DNA of 54,123 bases from Brucella daejeonensis (lineage in GTDB: Bacteria; Pseudomonadota; Alphaproteobacteria; Rhizobiales; Rhizobiaceae). Where the stretch lies: NCBI RefSeq assembly GCF_014199265.1, contig NZ_JACIJG010000022.1, forward strand, positions 1-54,123, written 5' to 3'. The notes beneath the pieces were generated by a model, which was not told where the DNA came from, did no database searches, and saw only the letters and a program-made list of their open reading frames with translations. Every line of letters begins with the position of its first letter. The stretch's first letter is position 1. A program made the position numbers and the translations under genes. Shown here piece by piece: positions 8,027 through 16,740 of the stretch.

Positions 8027-9259
8027 TCAGTCGGTTTTGTCTTCGGGCGCGGTGCGCGTATCGACGTCGACCACGACACTCAGGCCCGCGCGGATCTTGC
8101 CGGATTCGAGCGCTTCCTTCGGGATCATGATGCGGACCGGAACGCGCTGCACGACCTTGGTGAAGTTGCCGGTCGCATTTTCCGGCGGCAGCAGCGAGAA
8201 CACGGCGCCGGACGCCGGAGCGATGGAGGCAACCTTGCCGTCGAACTTCGTGCCGTCGATGGCGTCGACATAGATATGCGCGGTCTCGCCGGTCTTGATA
8301 TGGGCGAGCTGCGTTTCCTTGAAGTTCGCATCGATATAAAGCTGATCGACGGGAACGAGCGCGGCGATCTTCTGTCCGGGCGAAACCAGATCGCCCTTCT
8401 TTCCGGCCAGATTGCCGATCACGCCGTCGAAAGGCGCGCGCAGCGTCGTGAAGGAGAGATCGCGCGCAGCTTTGTCGCGGGCAAGTTCCAGAGATTTCGT
8501 GGAACTGGCCTTCTCCTTATATTGAGCTTCCAGCACAGTGACATTGGCTTTTGTAACCGCGATCTGCGCATCCGCGCCGGCCAGCTTGGCCCGCGCCTGG
8601 TCGAGCGAGGACTGGGCATTGTCGAGGTCGGCCTGTGCGACGAAACGCGTCTCGTGCAGTTTCTGCACGCGGGCAATGGTGTTTTGCGCGTTGATCAGCA
8701 CGGCTTTGGCAGCCTGCTGGTCGGCATTCGCCTGGAGAAGCAGGGCCTTCGAGGCGTCGATTTCAGTCTGAATGCGCGCCAGCGTTACTTTTTGCGTGGC
8801 GAGCTTCGCTTCGGCGTCGTCAAGCGCGATCTGATAGTCGCCCGTGTCAAGCTGGAAGATCACCTCGCCAGCCTTGACGCGCTGGTTCGCAGTGACCGGA
8901 ATATTCTCGATATAGCCGGTCACTTTCGGTGCGATGGATGCAATGTCGCCCTGCACATAGGCGTCGTCGGTCGACACCATGAAGCGCCCCACGGTCCACC
9001 AGTCATAGGCATACCAAAGCCCGCCCGCGACGGCGGCAACGATGACGCCGGGGAGGATGACGCGCTTGCCGAGCCCCTTCTTTTCGCCGCCCCTGGCCGC
9101 TTTTTTCGGAGCGGTTTCCTGCGGGGCAGGCGCGGTATGAGGCTGGGTTCTTTCGCTTGCCGGCAGTTCGGCTGTCGCCGGCTGGCTGGCGGAGGCAAGG
9201 TTCCGGGCATTCGGAAATGGACGAATATCGGCCTGTTCAACGGATTTCGGTGCGGACAT
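8027..9259 (-). CDS. emrA: HlyD/EmrA-type membrane fusion protein
   Basis: 410 aa from the ATG at 9259. The frame is open to 9313, but that start would put the first operator (9289-9302) inside the coding region, so the shorter form is preferred. An N-terminal cytoplasmic proline/alanine-rich part of about 65 residues precedes one membrane anchor (VILPGVIVAAVAGGLWYAYDWW). Then come the lipoyl half-motifs (STDDAYVQGDIASIAPKVTGYI), a long coiled-coil hairpin (about residues 130-240) and the beta-barrel region (LRAPFDGVIGNLAGKKGDLVSPGQ). It links the inner-membrane pump EmrB to an outer-membrane channel. First gene of the emrAB operon. Confidence 0.93.
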   Translation of the reverse strand: MSAPKSVEQADIRPFPNARNLASASQPATAELPASERTQPHTAPAPQETAPKKAARGGEKKGLGKRVILPGVIVAAVAGGLWYAYDWWTVGRFMVSTDDAYVQGDIASIAPKVTGYIENIPVTANQRVKAGEVIFQLDTGDYQIALDDAEAKLATQKVTLARIQTEIDASKALLLQANADQQAAKAVLINAQNTIARVQKLHETRFVAQADLDNAQSSLDQARAKLAGADAQIAVTKANVTVLEAQYKEKASSTKSLELARDKAARDLSFTTLRAPFDGVIGNLAGKKGDLVSPGQKIAALVPVDQLYIDANFKETQLAHIKTGETAHIYVDAIDGTKFDGKVASIAPASGAVFSLLPPENATGNFTKVVQRVPVRIMIPKEALESGKIRAGLSVVVDVDTRTAPEDKTD

Positions 9260-9288
9260 AGGGAAACTTTCTATATATCCTGCGGACT

Positions 9289-9302
9289 GAACCGTTCGGT
9301 TC
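9289..9302. promoter_or_regulatory. Operator 1 for the TetR regulator (emrA side)
   Basis: GAACCGTTCGGTTC is an inverted repeat of GAACCG with a 2-bp centre, lying 30 bp upstream of the emrA start. It shares the GAACC/GGTTC arms with operator 2 at 9346-9361. Confidence 0.75.
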
Positions 9303-9345
9303 GATGTTGACATAGATCAATAAGATGCTCATATCAAGAGCATAT

Positions 9346-9361
9346 CGAACCGATTGGTTCG
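9346..9361. promoter_or_regulatory. Operator 2 for the TetR regulator (tetR side)
   Basis: CGAACCGATTGGTTCG has perfect 6-bp arms around GATT, 22 bp upstream of the tetR start. The centres of the two operators are about 58 bp apart, and between them lies another small dyad ATGCTC (9325-9330) / GAGCAT (9338-9343). The layout fits repression of both divergent genes by the TetR protein. Confidence 0.78.
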
Positions 9362-9383
9362 AAAAAAGTTAAGAGTAGCTAAA

Positions 9384-10181
9384 ATGAAACCCGATCGCAA
9401 TAAAAGAGGGCCCGTGGAAAAGAAGGTGGATGACCGCAACCGGCACGATGAGACCGATCTCGGCCAGTCTGGCGGGGATTCGGGCGGCGGTCGGGCTTTC
9501 GGGGCCAAGCCCACCATTTGCGGTCACGACACCGAATGCGGTCGCACAAGGCTTGGCGCGGGGCAGGACCCGGCGAAGCGCCGTCAGATACTGGAAGGCG
9601 CGCAGGACGTTTTCCTGCGGATGGGTTTCGACGCCGCCAGCATGAACGACATCACGCGCGAAGCGGGCGTGTCGAAGGGCACGATCTACGTCTATTTCAA
9701 CAGCAAGGAAGATCTTTTCGTCGCCTTGTGCGAACACTATCGCCACACGATGTTCGGCGAACTGATCGACACGCTCGACAAGGGTTTCGACAGTCGTCAG
9801 GGACTGGTCGATTTCGGCGTCGCGCTGGTGACGCTCATTACCTCCTCGACCGCGATCCGCGCCCAGCGGATCGTGCTCGGCGTGAGCGAGCGCAAGCCGG
9901 AGCTTGCGGCGCGTTTCTACGAACGCGGCCCGAAGCGCAGCCTCGTGGTGATGGCCGAATATCTCGACCGGATGATCAAGAGCGGCAAGCTCAAGCCATT
10001 CGACGCCGACCGGATGGCTTATCAGCTTTCCGATCTCTTCCTTTCGGGCCTCTACCGACCGCGCCTTTTCGGCGTTCTCGCGGAACCGCCGTCGGAAGAG
10101 ACGATCCGCGGCAATATCGAACTTGCGGTCGATTTCTTCTACCGGGCCTATGGCAACGAGGAGGAAACTGTTCTGAAATAG
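9384..10181 (+). CDS. TetR/AcrR-family transcriptional regulator of emrAB
   Basis: 265 aa from the ATG at 9384; the frame extends to 9354 but that lies inside operator 2. The first ~60 residues are a charged, glycine-rich, probably disordered extension with three cysteines or histidines in CGHDTECGRTR, not usual for TetR. The DNA-binding domain follows (about residues 62-110: KRRQILEGAQDVFLRMGF, ASMNDITREAGVSKGTIYVYF). The rest is the helical ligand-binding domain with a TetR_C-like end. It is divergent from emrA and presumably represses it until a drug or host molecule binds. Confidence 0.9.
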   Translation: MKPDRNKRGPVEKKVDDRNRHDETDLGQSGGDSGGGRAFGAKPTICGHDTECGRTRLGAGQDPAKRRQILEGAQDVFLRMGFDAASMNDITREAGVSKGTIYVYFNSKEDLFVALCEHYRHTMFGELIDTLDKGFDSRQGLVDFGVALVTLITSSTAIRAQRIVLGVSERKPELAARFYERGPKRSLVVMAEYLDRMIKSGKLKPFDADRMAYQLSDLFLSGLYRPRLFGVLAEPPSEETIRGNIELAVDFFYRAYGNEEETVLK

Positions 10182-10187
10182 AACAGT
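10167..10187. terminator. Hairpin over the tetR stop codon
   Basis: ACTGTTCT (10167-10174), loop GAAAT, AGAACAGT (10180-10187). The stop codon TAG (10179-10181) lies inside the structure. No T run follows, so its strength as a terminator is uncertain. Confidence 0.4.
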
Positions 10188-10424
10188 CGGATCGGGAATT
10201 ATCCGAGCCTCACCAAAACTTTATCGCCAGACCGATTGAATCCTTGATTGAGCCTTAATTCGGCACCGCTTTTGTGGGCATTTCCTTGCCATGGATTAAT
10301 TGCGGGTTGTCAAACCCCCATTTTTTTATCTCACTTATACAAGATTGAATGGTTCCAGGCGACGATTCGCCAACGTTTCGAACACAACTATAAATCGCCC
10401 GCCAGTACCAAGGACATTAGTTTA

Positions 10425-11228
10425 ATGACACTCGATCTGATTCATTTTCCGAATTTCAAAAAGACATTTTTTGGCTCGTCTTTCCATGGTGATGCACTGG
10501 CTCTGCTGACACGGATACGCAACGAAACGGGCTGCCGTCACATCATGCACACCTATAAGGGGCGCATGGGCGAATGCGCGAAGGCCGGGTCCCCCGACCT
10601 GACGGTCGTCATGACCGTGCCGTCGAGCTGGGCCGCGCGCTATTCGGCCAGGAACTATTTCGTCATCGATCCGATCTTCCAGGAAGATGCGCCCTATTTC
10701 CAGAACGAGGCCACGGGCATCGTGCGCGATCTTCAGCAGGACGCCGATAAATGTCCAGCAGTCGAGGAACTGTTGCAGGACGCCGAAAAACACGGGCTTG
10801 GCAATATCTTCATCGCCGTCTCGGCCCGCGGCCACAAGGGGGCGGCGGGCTGTACGCTGTTCATGTTCGAGATCGAACCCGATCAGGATCGCGAACAGTT
10901 CGTTGCAAAGCTTCGCCCGCGGCTCCTGAGCCTGTCGGGCATCATTCATTCCGCGCTTTGCGGCCGCAAGGATGTGGCGACGGTGGCAAGCCTTCTTACC
11001 CCGCGCGAAATCGACTGCCTGCGCTGGGCGGCCAACGGCAAGACCGATGGCGAGATCGCCGAAATTCTCAGCATCGCGCGCTGGACGGTCGTTACCTATC
11101 TCCAGAACGCGAAGATCAAGCTCAACTGCTCGAACCGCACCTCGGCGGTGGCGACGGCGCTGTCGCTCGGCATCATCGAAATGCCGGAAGTGCAGCATCT
11201 GGTCGCGGCCGCAGGCACGACGATGTAG
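10425..11228 (+). CDS. vjbR: LuxR-type quorum-sensing regulator, VjbR-like
   Basis: 267 aa. The frame opens at 10248, but ATG 10425 gives [19 protein letters not shown], matching the N-terminus I remember for Brucella VjbR. Residues about 1-170 form the acyl-homoserine-lactone-binding domain. The C-terminal GerE/LuxR helix-turn-helix ([26 protein letters not shown] then [15 protein letters not shown]) is essentially complete. In Brucella, VjbR activates the type IV secretion system and flagellar genes through ftcR. Here it borders the flagellar locus, with its own 243-bp upstream region. The protein is clearly close to, but not identical with, the sequence I remember, as expected for Ochrobactrum. 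Confidence 0.88.
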   Translation: MTLDLIHFPNFKKTFFGSSFHGDALALLTRIRNETGCRHIMHTYKGRMGECAKAGSPDLTVVMTVPSSWAARYSARNYFVIDPIFQEDAPYFQNEATGIVRDLQQDADKCPAVEELLQDAEKHGLGNIFIAVSARGHKGAAGCTLFMFEIEPDQDREQFVAKLRPRLLSLSGIIHSALCGRKDVATVASLLTPREIDCLRWAANGKTDGEIAEILSIARWTVVTYLQNAKIKLNCSNRTSAVATALSLGIIEMPEVQHLVAAAGTTM

Positions 11229-11236
11229 AAAAGATT

Positions 11237-11277
11237 CCGGAGCGGTTTCCGTCCTGACCGAAGTCGGGCCGCTCCGG
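11237..11277. terminator. Hairpin after vjbR
   Basis: CCGGAGCGG (11237-11245) pairs with CCGCTCCGG (11269-11277), followed by TTTTAG. It lies 8 bp after the vjbR stop codon and probably acts as its terminator. Confidence 0.7.
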
Positions 11278-11280
11278 TTT

Positions 11281-11329
11281 TAGAGCATGTCTCCCGAAAC
11301 CGTTTCACACTTTTCGGGATGCGCTCTCG
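11281..11329. repeat. Rhizobial-type intergenic palindrome
   Basis: GAGCATGTCTCCCGAAA and TTTCGGGATGCGCTC form the ends of an imperfect palindrome with CCGTTTCACACT between. I recall this core (CCCGAAA..GTTTCACACTTTTCGGGATG) as a common dispersed repeat in Hyphomicrobiales genomes. Confidence 0.55.
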
Positions 11330-11758
11330 TCAGGCGCGTTTCTGGAGCGGCAGGCGGGCCATATCGAAAGCCCGGATGAGCCTCGCCGTGTTCCTGGCCG
11401 GATCGTCGTCGGCATTTTCGAAGGCGATGTGGTTCAGTTCCACGCCCGCGGTCCCGGCGGTCAGCGTCAGGCGGAAATAGGCGTAGACGCCCTGATGGCG
11501 GAACTCCATGTCGAGCACGATGGCCGGAGGCGACTGCCAGTCGCAGCGATATTCGCCGCCATGGCCGAGTTCCAGCGTACCGGGAAGGAAATAAAGTTCG
11601 GTCGCCGAGCTGACGATATCCGCGATATTGGCGAAAAGCTCGCAGCGGATGAAGGCGATGTAATCCGCCGGATCGACGAGACGAAGATCGGCTGCGATTT
11701 CGCGCATATGCCGGGCGATGATCGCTTCGCGTTCGTTTGAAAATTGCAGGCTCTTCAT
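11330..11758 (-). CDS. Uncharacterised protein next to vjbR and flhB
   Basis: 142 aa, not recognised. Predicted soluble, with no signal peptide or membrane segment. The N-terminus is helical (EREAIIARHMREIAADL), and an alternating hydrophobic pattern later (IVLDMEFRHQGVYAYFRLTLTAGTAGVELNHIAFENAD) suggests a beta-sheet half. It runs in the same direction as flhB and starts 67 bp after it, so it may be the tail of the motA-flhB operon or an independent gene convergent with vjbR. Codon usage looks like that of its neighbours. A flagellar or regulatory role is only suggested by position. Confidence 0.72.
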   Translation of the reverse strand: MKSLQFSNEREAIIARHMREIAADLRLVDPADYIAFIRCELFANIADIVSSATELYFLPGTLELGHGGEYRCDWQSPPAIVLDMEFRHQGVYAYFRLTLTAGTAGVELNHIAFENADDDPARNTARLIRAFDMARLPLQKRA

Positions 11759-11825
11759 CGCGTACCACCGATCCGGAAGAACTGGATATTATATTTCAGC
11801 ATAAACTAAAATAACTCGGCTATCA

Positions 11826-12896
11826 TTATTGTATCGCATGTCGTGCGTTTATCACACGGATAAGTTCGGCAACCGCCTTATAGAATTCAGGCGCGATCAT
11901 CTGGTCTATATTGACCTGTTTGTAAAGAGCGCGGGCCAATTGTACATCCTCGAATATCGGGATCGAATGCTGCGTCGCGATCTCTCTTATCTTGAGTGCG
12001 ATCAAATCTTGTCCCTTTGCCACGACAACTGGTGCTGCGTCCTGATTGGGCTTGTAGCGCAGCGCCACGGAAAAATGGGTCGGGTTTGCGACGATGAGCG
12101 TTGCCGTGGGCACGGTATTGATCATGCGGCGGCGGGCGCGGTCGCGGCCGAGCGAGCGCAGGCGCGACTTGACCAGCGGATCGCCTTCCGACTGTTTCAG
12201 TTCGTCCTTGACCTCCTGGCGGGTCATGCGCAGTTCCTGGCGCCAGTGAATGCGCGACCATGCAAGGTCGAACGCGGCGATGGCCGCAATCGCCAGCACG
12301 TTGGCGACGAGCAGGCGCACGATGTTTTCGCGCAGGAATTCCGGCAGCGCGCCCGGATCGGAGGCGATGGCGTCGGAAAAAAGGCTGTTACCCTTGAAGA
12401 AGACGAAAAAGACGATGAGGCTCGCCGCCAGAAACTTGGTCAGCGATTTTCCGAACTCGACCTGACCGGCGCGCCCGAAGATGCGCTGCCAGCCCTTGAC
12501 GGGCGAGATGCGCGAGGCCTGAGGCCGGATGCGCTCGCCGACGAAGCGCGGCGCATTCTGGAGCGCGGAGGCGGCGACGCCTGCCAGCGGAATGATGATG
12601 AAGACGGGCGCAAGCGCGGCGCCGACCGCCAGCGCCAGCACGCCGAACAGGCGGCTTGCATCTTCCGCGCTGTTGAGAAGCCAGTCCTCGGGGCGGTCGA
12701 TCAGTTCGCGCAGGAAGATGGCGAGCTTTGCGGTGGCGGGCGCGGCGACGAAGAGGGCTATGACCAGAAAGGAGGCGATGCCCGCAAGGATCGGCGTCTC
12801 GCGGGAAAAGGGCATGTTGCCCTTGTCCAGTGCGTCGCGGACCTTCTGCTCGGTGGCTTCTTCTGTCTTGCTATCCTTGTCAGTATCATCTGCCAT
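11826..12896 (-). CDS. flhB: Flagellar export gate switch protein FlhB
   Basis: 356 aa. Four hydrophobic segments fall between residues about 35 and 210. The cytoplasmic domain carries the autocleavage motif NPTH (271-274) in VANPTHFSVALRY. The N-terminus KTEEATEQKVRDALDKGNMPFSRE is the FlhB signature. In the basal body it switches the export specificity from rod/hook to filament proteins after cleavage between N and P. It begins 19 bp after fliG and is the last recognised flagellar gene of the minus-strand motA operon. Confidence 0.97.
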   Translation of the reverse strand: MADDTDKDSKTEEATEQKVRDALDKGNMPFSRETPILAGIASFLVIALFVAAPATAKLAIFLRELIDRPEDWLLNSAEDASRLFGVLALAVGAALAPVFIIIPLAGVAASALQNAPRFVGERIRPQASRISPVKGWQRIFGRAGQVEFGKSLTKFLAASLIVFFVFFKGNSLFSDAIASDPGALPEFLRENIVRLLVANVLAIAAIAAFDLAWSRIHWRQELRMTRQEVKDELKQSEGDPLVKSRLRSLGRDRARRRMINTVPTATLIVANPTHFSVALRYKPNQDAAPVVVAKGQDLIALKIREIATQHSIPIFEDVQLARALYKQVNIDQMIAPEFYKAVAELIRVINARHAIQ

Positions 12897-12915
12897 GGGG
12901 CACGGTCACACGCGA

Positions 12916-13956
12916 TCAGGTTTCGCTTGCTTCGAGCGTGATGATGCCGCGCTCGGACAGGTCGATGGCGATACGGGCGATGGCGCGGCGCGCATCGGTG
13001 ATGTTCTGTGCGGTTATGTTGCCCTGTTCCGCGCCGAGTTCGGTCTCGACCATGCGGCGTCCGCGCGTCGAGAGCGAGGAGAGAACCAGTTCCTGAAGCC
13101 TCGTATCGACGCCGCGAAGCGCGGTCGCGATCTGTTCGGTCTGCACTTCATCGAAGAGCAGCAGCCGCGCGCGCTGCGACAGGCGCTCGATATCCTCGAA
13201 GGTGAAGAGCTTGGCCTTGATGCGGTTGAGATCGTCGCGATTGAGGTCTTCGAGGCTCGCCATGAGTTCTTCCATCTCGTTTCTGTCGAGCTGGTTGAAG
13301 ATATTGGCGATCTGGCCGTGATGGGCCTTGACCGGCCCGGCATCGCTGCGGCCCAGAAGATCGCGCCGCAGCACGTCTTCGAGAAGTTCCGCCGCCGCCG
13401 GCGCGACATTGCCGATATGGAGCGAACGCTGCACCACGGCATTGCGCAGTTGCGGCGGCAGGGCCACAAACAGCCGGGCAGCGAGGTCGGACGGCAATTT
13501 CGATACGATATAGGCGATGATCTGCGGATGCTGGTCGGTGAGATAGGCTTGCAGGCTTTCCACCGGCAGGCGTCCAAGCTGCACCCAGACCGATTCCTGC
13601 ACGAGCTGCGGCTGGACGCGGTCTTCGAGCACGGCTTCGACTTCTTCCTGCGGCAGCGTTTCGCGCAGAAGTCCCTCAAAGCGCTGGGCGGCTTCCGAAA
13701 CCGGCGCGCCCTCGGCAAAGCGGTCCTCGAACTGCTTGACGAGCTGTTCGAAATCGAGCGGTGAAATAGGCTCCAGCGTACGGGCATGACCGGCAAGCTT
13801 GCGCAGGTCCTCGGCATTGAAATGCTTGAGAAGCCGTGCGGCAGCGGGGCGTCCGATGGCCACGAGGATCGCCGCCGCCTTTTGCGGGCCGGTCAGCGTA
13901 TCGACCAGTCCGTCAGCCCCGTCTTCCATGAGGGCCTGCTGTTCATTGTCGGCCAT
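12916..13956 (-). CDS. fliG: Flagellar motor switch protein FliG
   Basis: 346 aa from the ATG at 13956 (a GTG at 13962 is an alternative). The N-terminal domain that binds FliF begins LTGPQKAAAILVAIGRPAAARLLKHF. The middle domain contains the EHPQ-like stretch LTDQHPQIIAYIVSKL. The C-terminal torque domain (VFTFEDIERLSQRARLLLFDEVQTEQIATALRG) has the charged helix that meets MotA. It forms the upper C ring with FliM and FliN, and lies directly after fliN in the same operon. Confidence 0.97.
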   Translation of the reverse strand: MADNEQQALMEDGADGLVDTLTGPQKAAAILVAIGRPAAARLLKHFNAEDLRKLAGHARTLEPISPLDFEQLVKQFEDRFAEGAPVSEAAQRFEGLLRETLPQEEVEAVLEDRVQPQLVQESVWVQLGRLPVESLQAYLTDQHPQIIAYIVSKLPSDLAARLFVALPPQLRNAVVQRSLHIGNVAPAAAELLEDVLRRDLLGRSDAGPVKAHHGQIANIFNQLDRNEMEELMASLEDLNRDDLNRIKAKLFTFEDIERLSQRARLLLFDEVQTEQIATALRGVDTRLQELVLSSLSTRGRRMVETELGAEQGNITAQNITDARRAIARIAIDLSERGIITLEASET

Positions 13957-13967
13957 GGTCACGTCCG

Positions 13968-14315
13968 TTACTTGCCGATGATTTCGGTGAGGCTGACGCC
14001 AAATCGCGAGGAATCGTCTTCGAGAACGATTACCTCACCGCGCGCGATCACCCGGCCATTGACCACGATGTCGACCGGATCGCCGATCTGCTTGTCGAGC
14101 GTGATGACCGCGCCGCGTCCAAGTTTCATCAGGTTGGCGACCGGCATGGTCGTGCCGCCCAGAACCACCTGCACATCGACCGGGATGCCCATGATGAGTT
14201 CGAGATTGGGCTTGGATGGGCCTTTGTGGGAACTGCGCGGCTTTTCCTCGCGCAATTCCTCAATGGCTTCGTCCAGTTCCTGCTGCATGTTCTTGTCCTC
14301 GGTTTCTTCGCTCAT
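13968..14315 (-). CDS. fliN: Flagellar motor switch protein FliN
   Basis: 115 aa. An acidic N-terminal tail ([24 protein letters not shown]) precedes one SpoA/CheC-type domain from about residue 36 ([37 protein letters not shown]). It forms the lower C ring and docks FliH for export. The start overlaps the stop of the upstream 152-aa gene by 4 bp (ATGA), indicating translational coupling. Confidence 0.96.
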   Translation of the reverse strand: MSEETEDKNMQQELDEAIEELREEKPRSSHKGPSKPNLELIMGIPVDVQVVLGGTTMPVANLMKLGRGAVITLDKQIGDPVDIVVNGRVIARGEVIVLEDDSSRFGVSLTEIIGK

Positions 14316-14770
14316 GCCTGACCTGCCAGATCGACGGTTGCCTTCCTGACCGTGCGGCGCACGAAGACCGGCAGGGCGTTCTTTTCTTTCGGCATGGTTT
14401 CGGCGGCGGTGGCGATTTTTTCCTGCCGTCGCGGCGTGTTGTCGGCGACATTGCGCGCATGGCGCATGTCACGGGTCAGCGCCTTGCGCAGCCGGTTCAA
14501 TTCCTCGATTGCCTCTTCCATTTCGCGGCGCACGCGCTGCGTTTCGGCAAGCCGGGCTTCGAGCTTGTTATTCTCGTCGCTCAGGTCGGTGCGCTCGCTC
14601 TGGATGGCCTTGACGGCGCGTTCCAGCCCGTTGGAAGCGGCGGCGACCCGCAGCGCCAGCACCTTGCCGAGCTTGATCGTCTCGTTGGCCTTGCGGCCCA
14701 CCACGACAAGCGCGGCGAGCGAGGCAAGCGCCATCAATGTGGAAAGCACGTTAGCCAGCAACAAGCTCAT
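14312..14770 (-). CDS. Membrane-anchored coiled-coil protein between fliM and fliN
   Basis: 152 aa, family not recognised by name. One N-terminal membrane segment ([24 protein letters not shown]) is followed by a long charged heptad-like coiled coil (residues about 30-105) and a basic end. It overlaps fliM by 20 bp upstream and fliN by 4 bp downstream, so it is fully embedded in the switch-complex operon. That suggests a role in motor or C-ring assembly at the inner membrane; no function is assigned. Confidence 0.82.
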   Translation of the reverse strand: MSLLLANVLSTLMALASLAALVVVGRKANETIKLGKVLALRVAAASNGLERAVKAIQSERTDLSDENNKLEARLAETQRVRREMEEAIEELNRLRKALTRDMRHARNVADNTPRRQEKIATAAETMPKEKNALPVFVRRTVRKATVDLAGQA

Positions 14771-15719
14771 CGATGAAATCCTCTTCCTGATTGACCGGGT
14801 CGCCGACCTTGACCGTGAAATGAGTGCCCGATTTGCCGAGCGTGCATTTGAAAAGCTGCTGGTCGCCCGCGCGCAGCCGTACCTGTTCCATGGCGTCCAC
14901 GGGCAATTTCAGAACCTGCCCGATTTCCAGCGCCGACAGCGCGTCCAGCGTCATCGACCCCTGCTGTATGAACGCTTCAAGCTCGATGCGCGCGCGGCTG
15001 ACTTCCTGCCGCATTCTTTTCGCCCAGGCCGGATCGGCCCGGTCCATCGGGCGGCGAAGGAAAGCCGCCACCGCATCCTGCATCGGCTTGTGGGTGGTGC
15101 GCGGCAGAAGAAGATGGGCGTGGCCGGTCTTGCCTGCGGCCGTGACGTCGATGCGGCAGGCAAAAAGACGCGAGCGATCGAAATTCTCGCGGTCGAATTC
15201 CGCCGTGTCCGTGCAGTCGCCATGCGCGAAAAGCGGTGCGCTGGCACCGGCATTGAAGACACGATCCAGCGCGCCGGTCACATGGCCGGCGAGAAGGTTC
15301 GCGACCTTCTGCTCCAACATGCCGAAAGGCCGGTCCGCATCGACGGGACCGTGATTGCCCTGCGCGCCGAACATCGCTTCGATCACCGAGAAGACGAGGA
15401 CCGCATCGACGGTGAGATAGAGCTGGCAGCCCCAGCGCTCCGCCGTCAGGGGCGCGACGACCGCGGCCCGGTCGAGAATATCGTTGAAGGCCGCGTCGTC
15501 GGCGTTTTCCACCTGACCGGCTTCCACGTCGAAGGCGGCGGCCGATCCCTGTTTCAGTCGTTCGCAGAAATGCGTCGAGGCATCCTTGAACACATGGGCG
15601 AGCGATTTCAGATCGTCGCCGGAAAGGCCGGCCGCGCGCAGCAGGTTTTCGGCCAGAACGTCATTCTTGCGGTTTTGCCCCAAAACGGCTGTTTCGGCGG
15701 CTGTTTCGACTGTGGTCAT
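14751..15719 (-). CDS. fliM: Flagellar motor switch protein FliM
   Basis: 322 aa from the ATG at 15719, one base after the motA stop codon. The frame is open to 15815 but inside motA. The middle CheC-like domain is present (QLYLTVDAVLVFSVIEAMFGAQ). The C-terminal SpoA domain follows (LDALSALEIGQVLKLPVDAMEQVRLRAGDQQLFKCTLGKSG). The N-terminus lacks an obvious LSQ-x-E-I-D-A-L-L peptide for CheY-P, as is common in divergent rhizobial FliM. No chemotaxis genes are in the window. Confidence 0.93.
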   Translation of the reverse strand: MTTVETAAETAVLGQNRKNDVLAENLLRAAGLSGDDLKSLAHVFKDASTHFCERLKQGSAAAFDVEAGQVENADDAAFNDILDRAAVVAPLTAERWGCQLYLTVDAVLVFSVIEAMFGAQGNHGPVDADRPFGMLEQKVANLLAGHVTGALDRVFNAGASAPLFAHGDCTDTAEFDRENFDRSRLFACRIDVTAAGKTGHAHLLLPRTTHKPMQDAVAAFLRRPMDRADPAWAKRMRQEVSRARIELEAFIQQGSMTLDALSALEIGQVLKLPVDAMEQVRLRAGDQQLFKCTLGKSGTHFTVKVGDPVNQEEDFIDELVAG

Positions 15720-15720
15720 C

Positions 15721-16611
15721 TTATGCCGCCTGCTGGGTCGGCGCGCTCGCCATGGTTTCCTGCTCGACCACGTCGATGGTCGGGCGGTCATGGGCGGAGA
15801 TGGTCTTGCGGCCATATTCCACCGCGATCTGCGGCAGCGAGCCGTTCATATAGGCAAGCAGCGTCTGCTTCACGACGATATAGAGGCGGTTCTTCTTTTC
15901 GCGGGTCGATTTGATCTTGTTGGCGATGGGACCAACCACGCCATAGGAAAAGAAGATACCGGCGAAGGTGCCGACGAGTGCCGCGCCGATCAAATGCCCC
16001 AGCACTTCCGGCGACTGGTCCAGCGCCCCCATGGCCTTGATGACGCCGAGAACGGCGGCGACGATGCCGAGCGCGGGCAGGGCTTCGGAAATGCTGACCA
16101 TCGCATGGTAGGGCTTCAGCCTGTCGCGGGCGATGGTGTGGATTTCCTCGTCCATCAGCGCCTCGATCTCGTGCGAGCGCACATTGCCGACGATGATCAG
16201 GCGGCAGTAGTCGCAGATGAAATTGGTGAGGTCCTCGTTCTTCAGCACACTTGGATAGGCGCGGAAGATCGGAGATTCCTGCGGATTGTCGATATGCACT
16301 TCCACTTCGTTGCGCGATTTGGCGCGCAGTTCGCGCATCAGGCTGTAGAGCACGCCCAGAACGTCGAGATAGTCGCGCTGTTTCGGCACGGCATTGCTGA
16401 AGGCTTCCACGCAGGCGCGGCCTGTGTCCTTCACGAGCGAAAACGGGTTGGCGACGAAGAAAGTGCCGAGCGCGGCGCCCAGAATGATCACGAATTCCCA
16501 CGGCTGGATGAGCACGCCGACGTGTCCGCCCATGGCGATGAAGCCGCCCAGCATACAGCCCAGTGTGATGACGAGACCGACGATAATGCCCAAGGCTGGA
16601 GACTCCCGCAT
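15721..16611 (-). CDS. motA: Flagellar motor stator protein MotA
   Basis: 296 aa from ATG 16611 ([29 protein letters not shown]); the upstream extension to 16719 is not motA-like. There are four membrane segments: two at the N-terminus and two after about residue 170 ([20 protein letters not shown] and [22 protein letters not shown]). The cytoplasmic loop with charged residues touches FliG. With MotB it forms the proton-driven stator. It is the first gene of the minus-strand operon and is divergent from the DUF1217 gene, with 129 bp between them. Confidence 0.97.
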   Translation of the reverse strand: MRESPALGIIVGLVITLGCMLGGFIAMGGHVGVLIQPWEFVIILGAALGTFFVANPFSLVKDTGRACVEAFSNAVPKQRDYLDVLGVLYSLMRELRAKSRNEVEVHIDNPQESPIFRAYPSVLKNEDLTNFICDYCRLIIVGNVRSHEIEALMDEEIHTIARDRLKPYHAMVSISEALPALGIVAAVLGVIKAMGALDQSPEVLGHLIGAALVGTFAGIFFSYGVVGPIANKIKSTREKKNRLYIVVKQTLLAYMNGSLPQIAVEYGRKTISAHDRPTIDVVEQETMASAPTQQAA

Positions 16612-16740
16612 AGTTTCTCTTTGCCGGGACCCTAAGTGCTGCGCCTTGCGCGAACCTTGTCTGCAACGCGTCGATAAAACCAGCTTCGGACAAGCTTGCC
16701 CCTTCATAAAGAGCCTCAAAACCAGCAGGGGGTCATGTGC

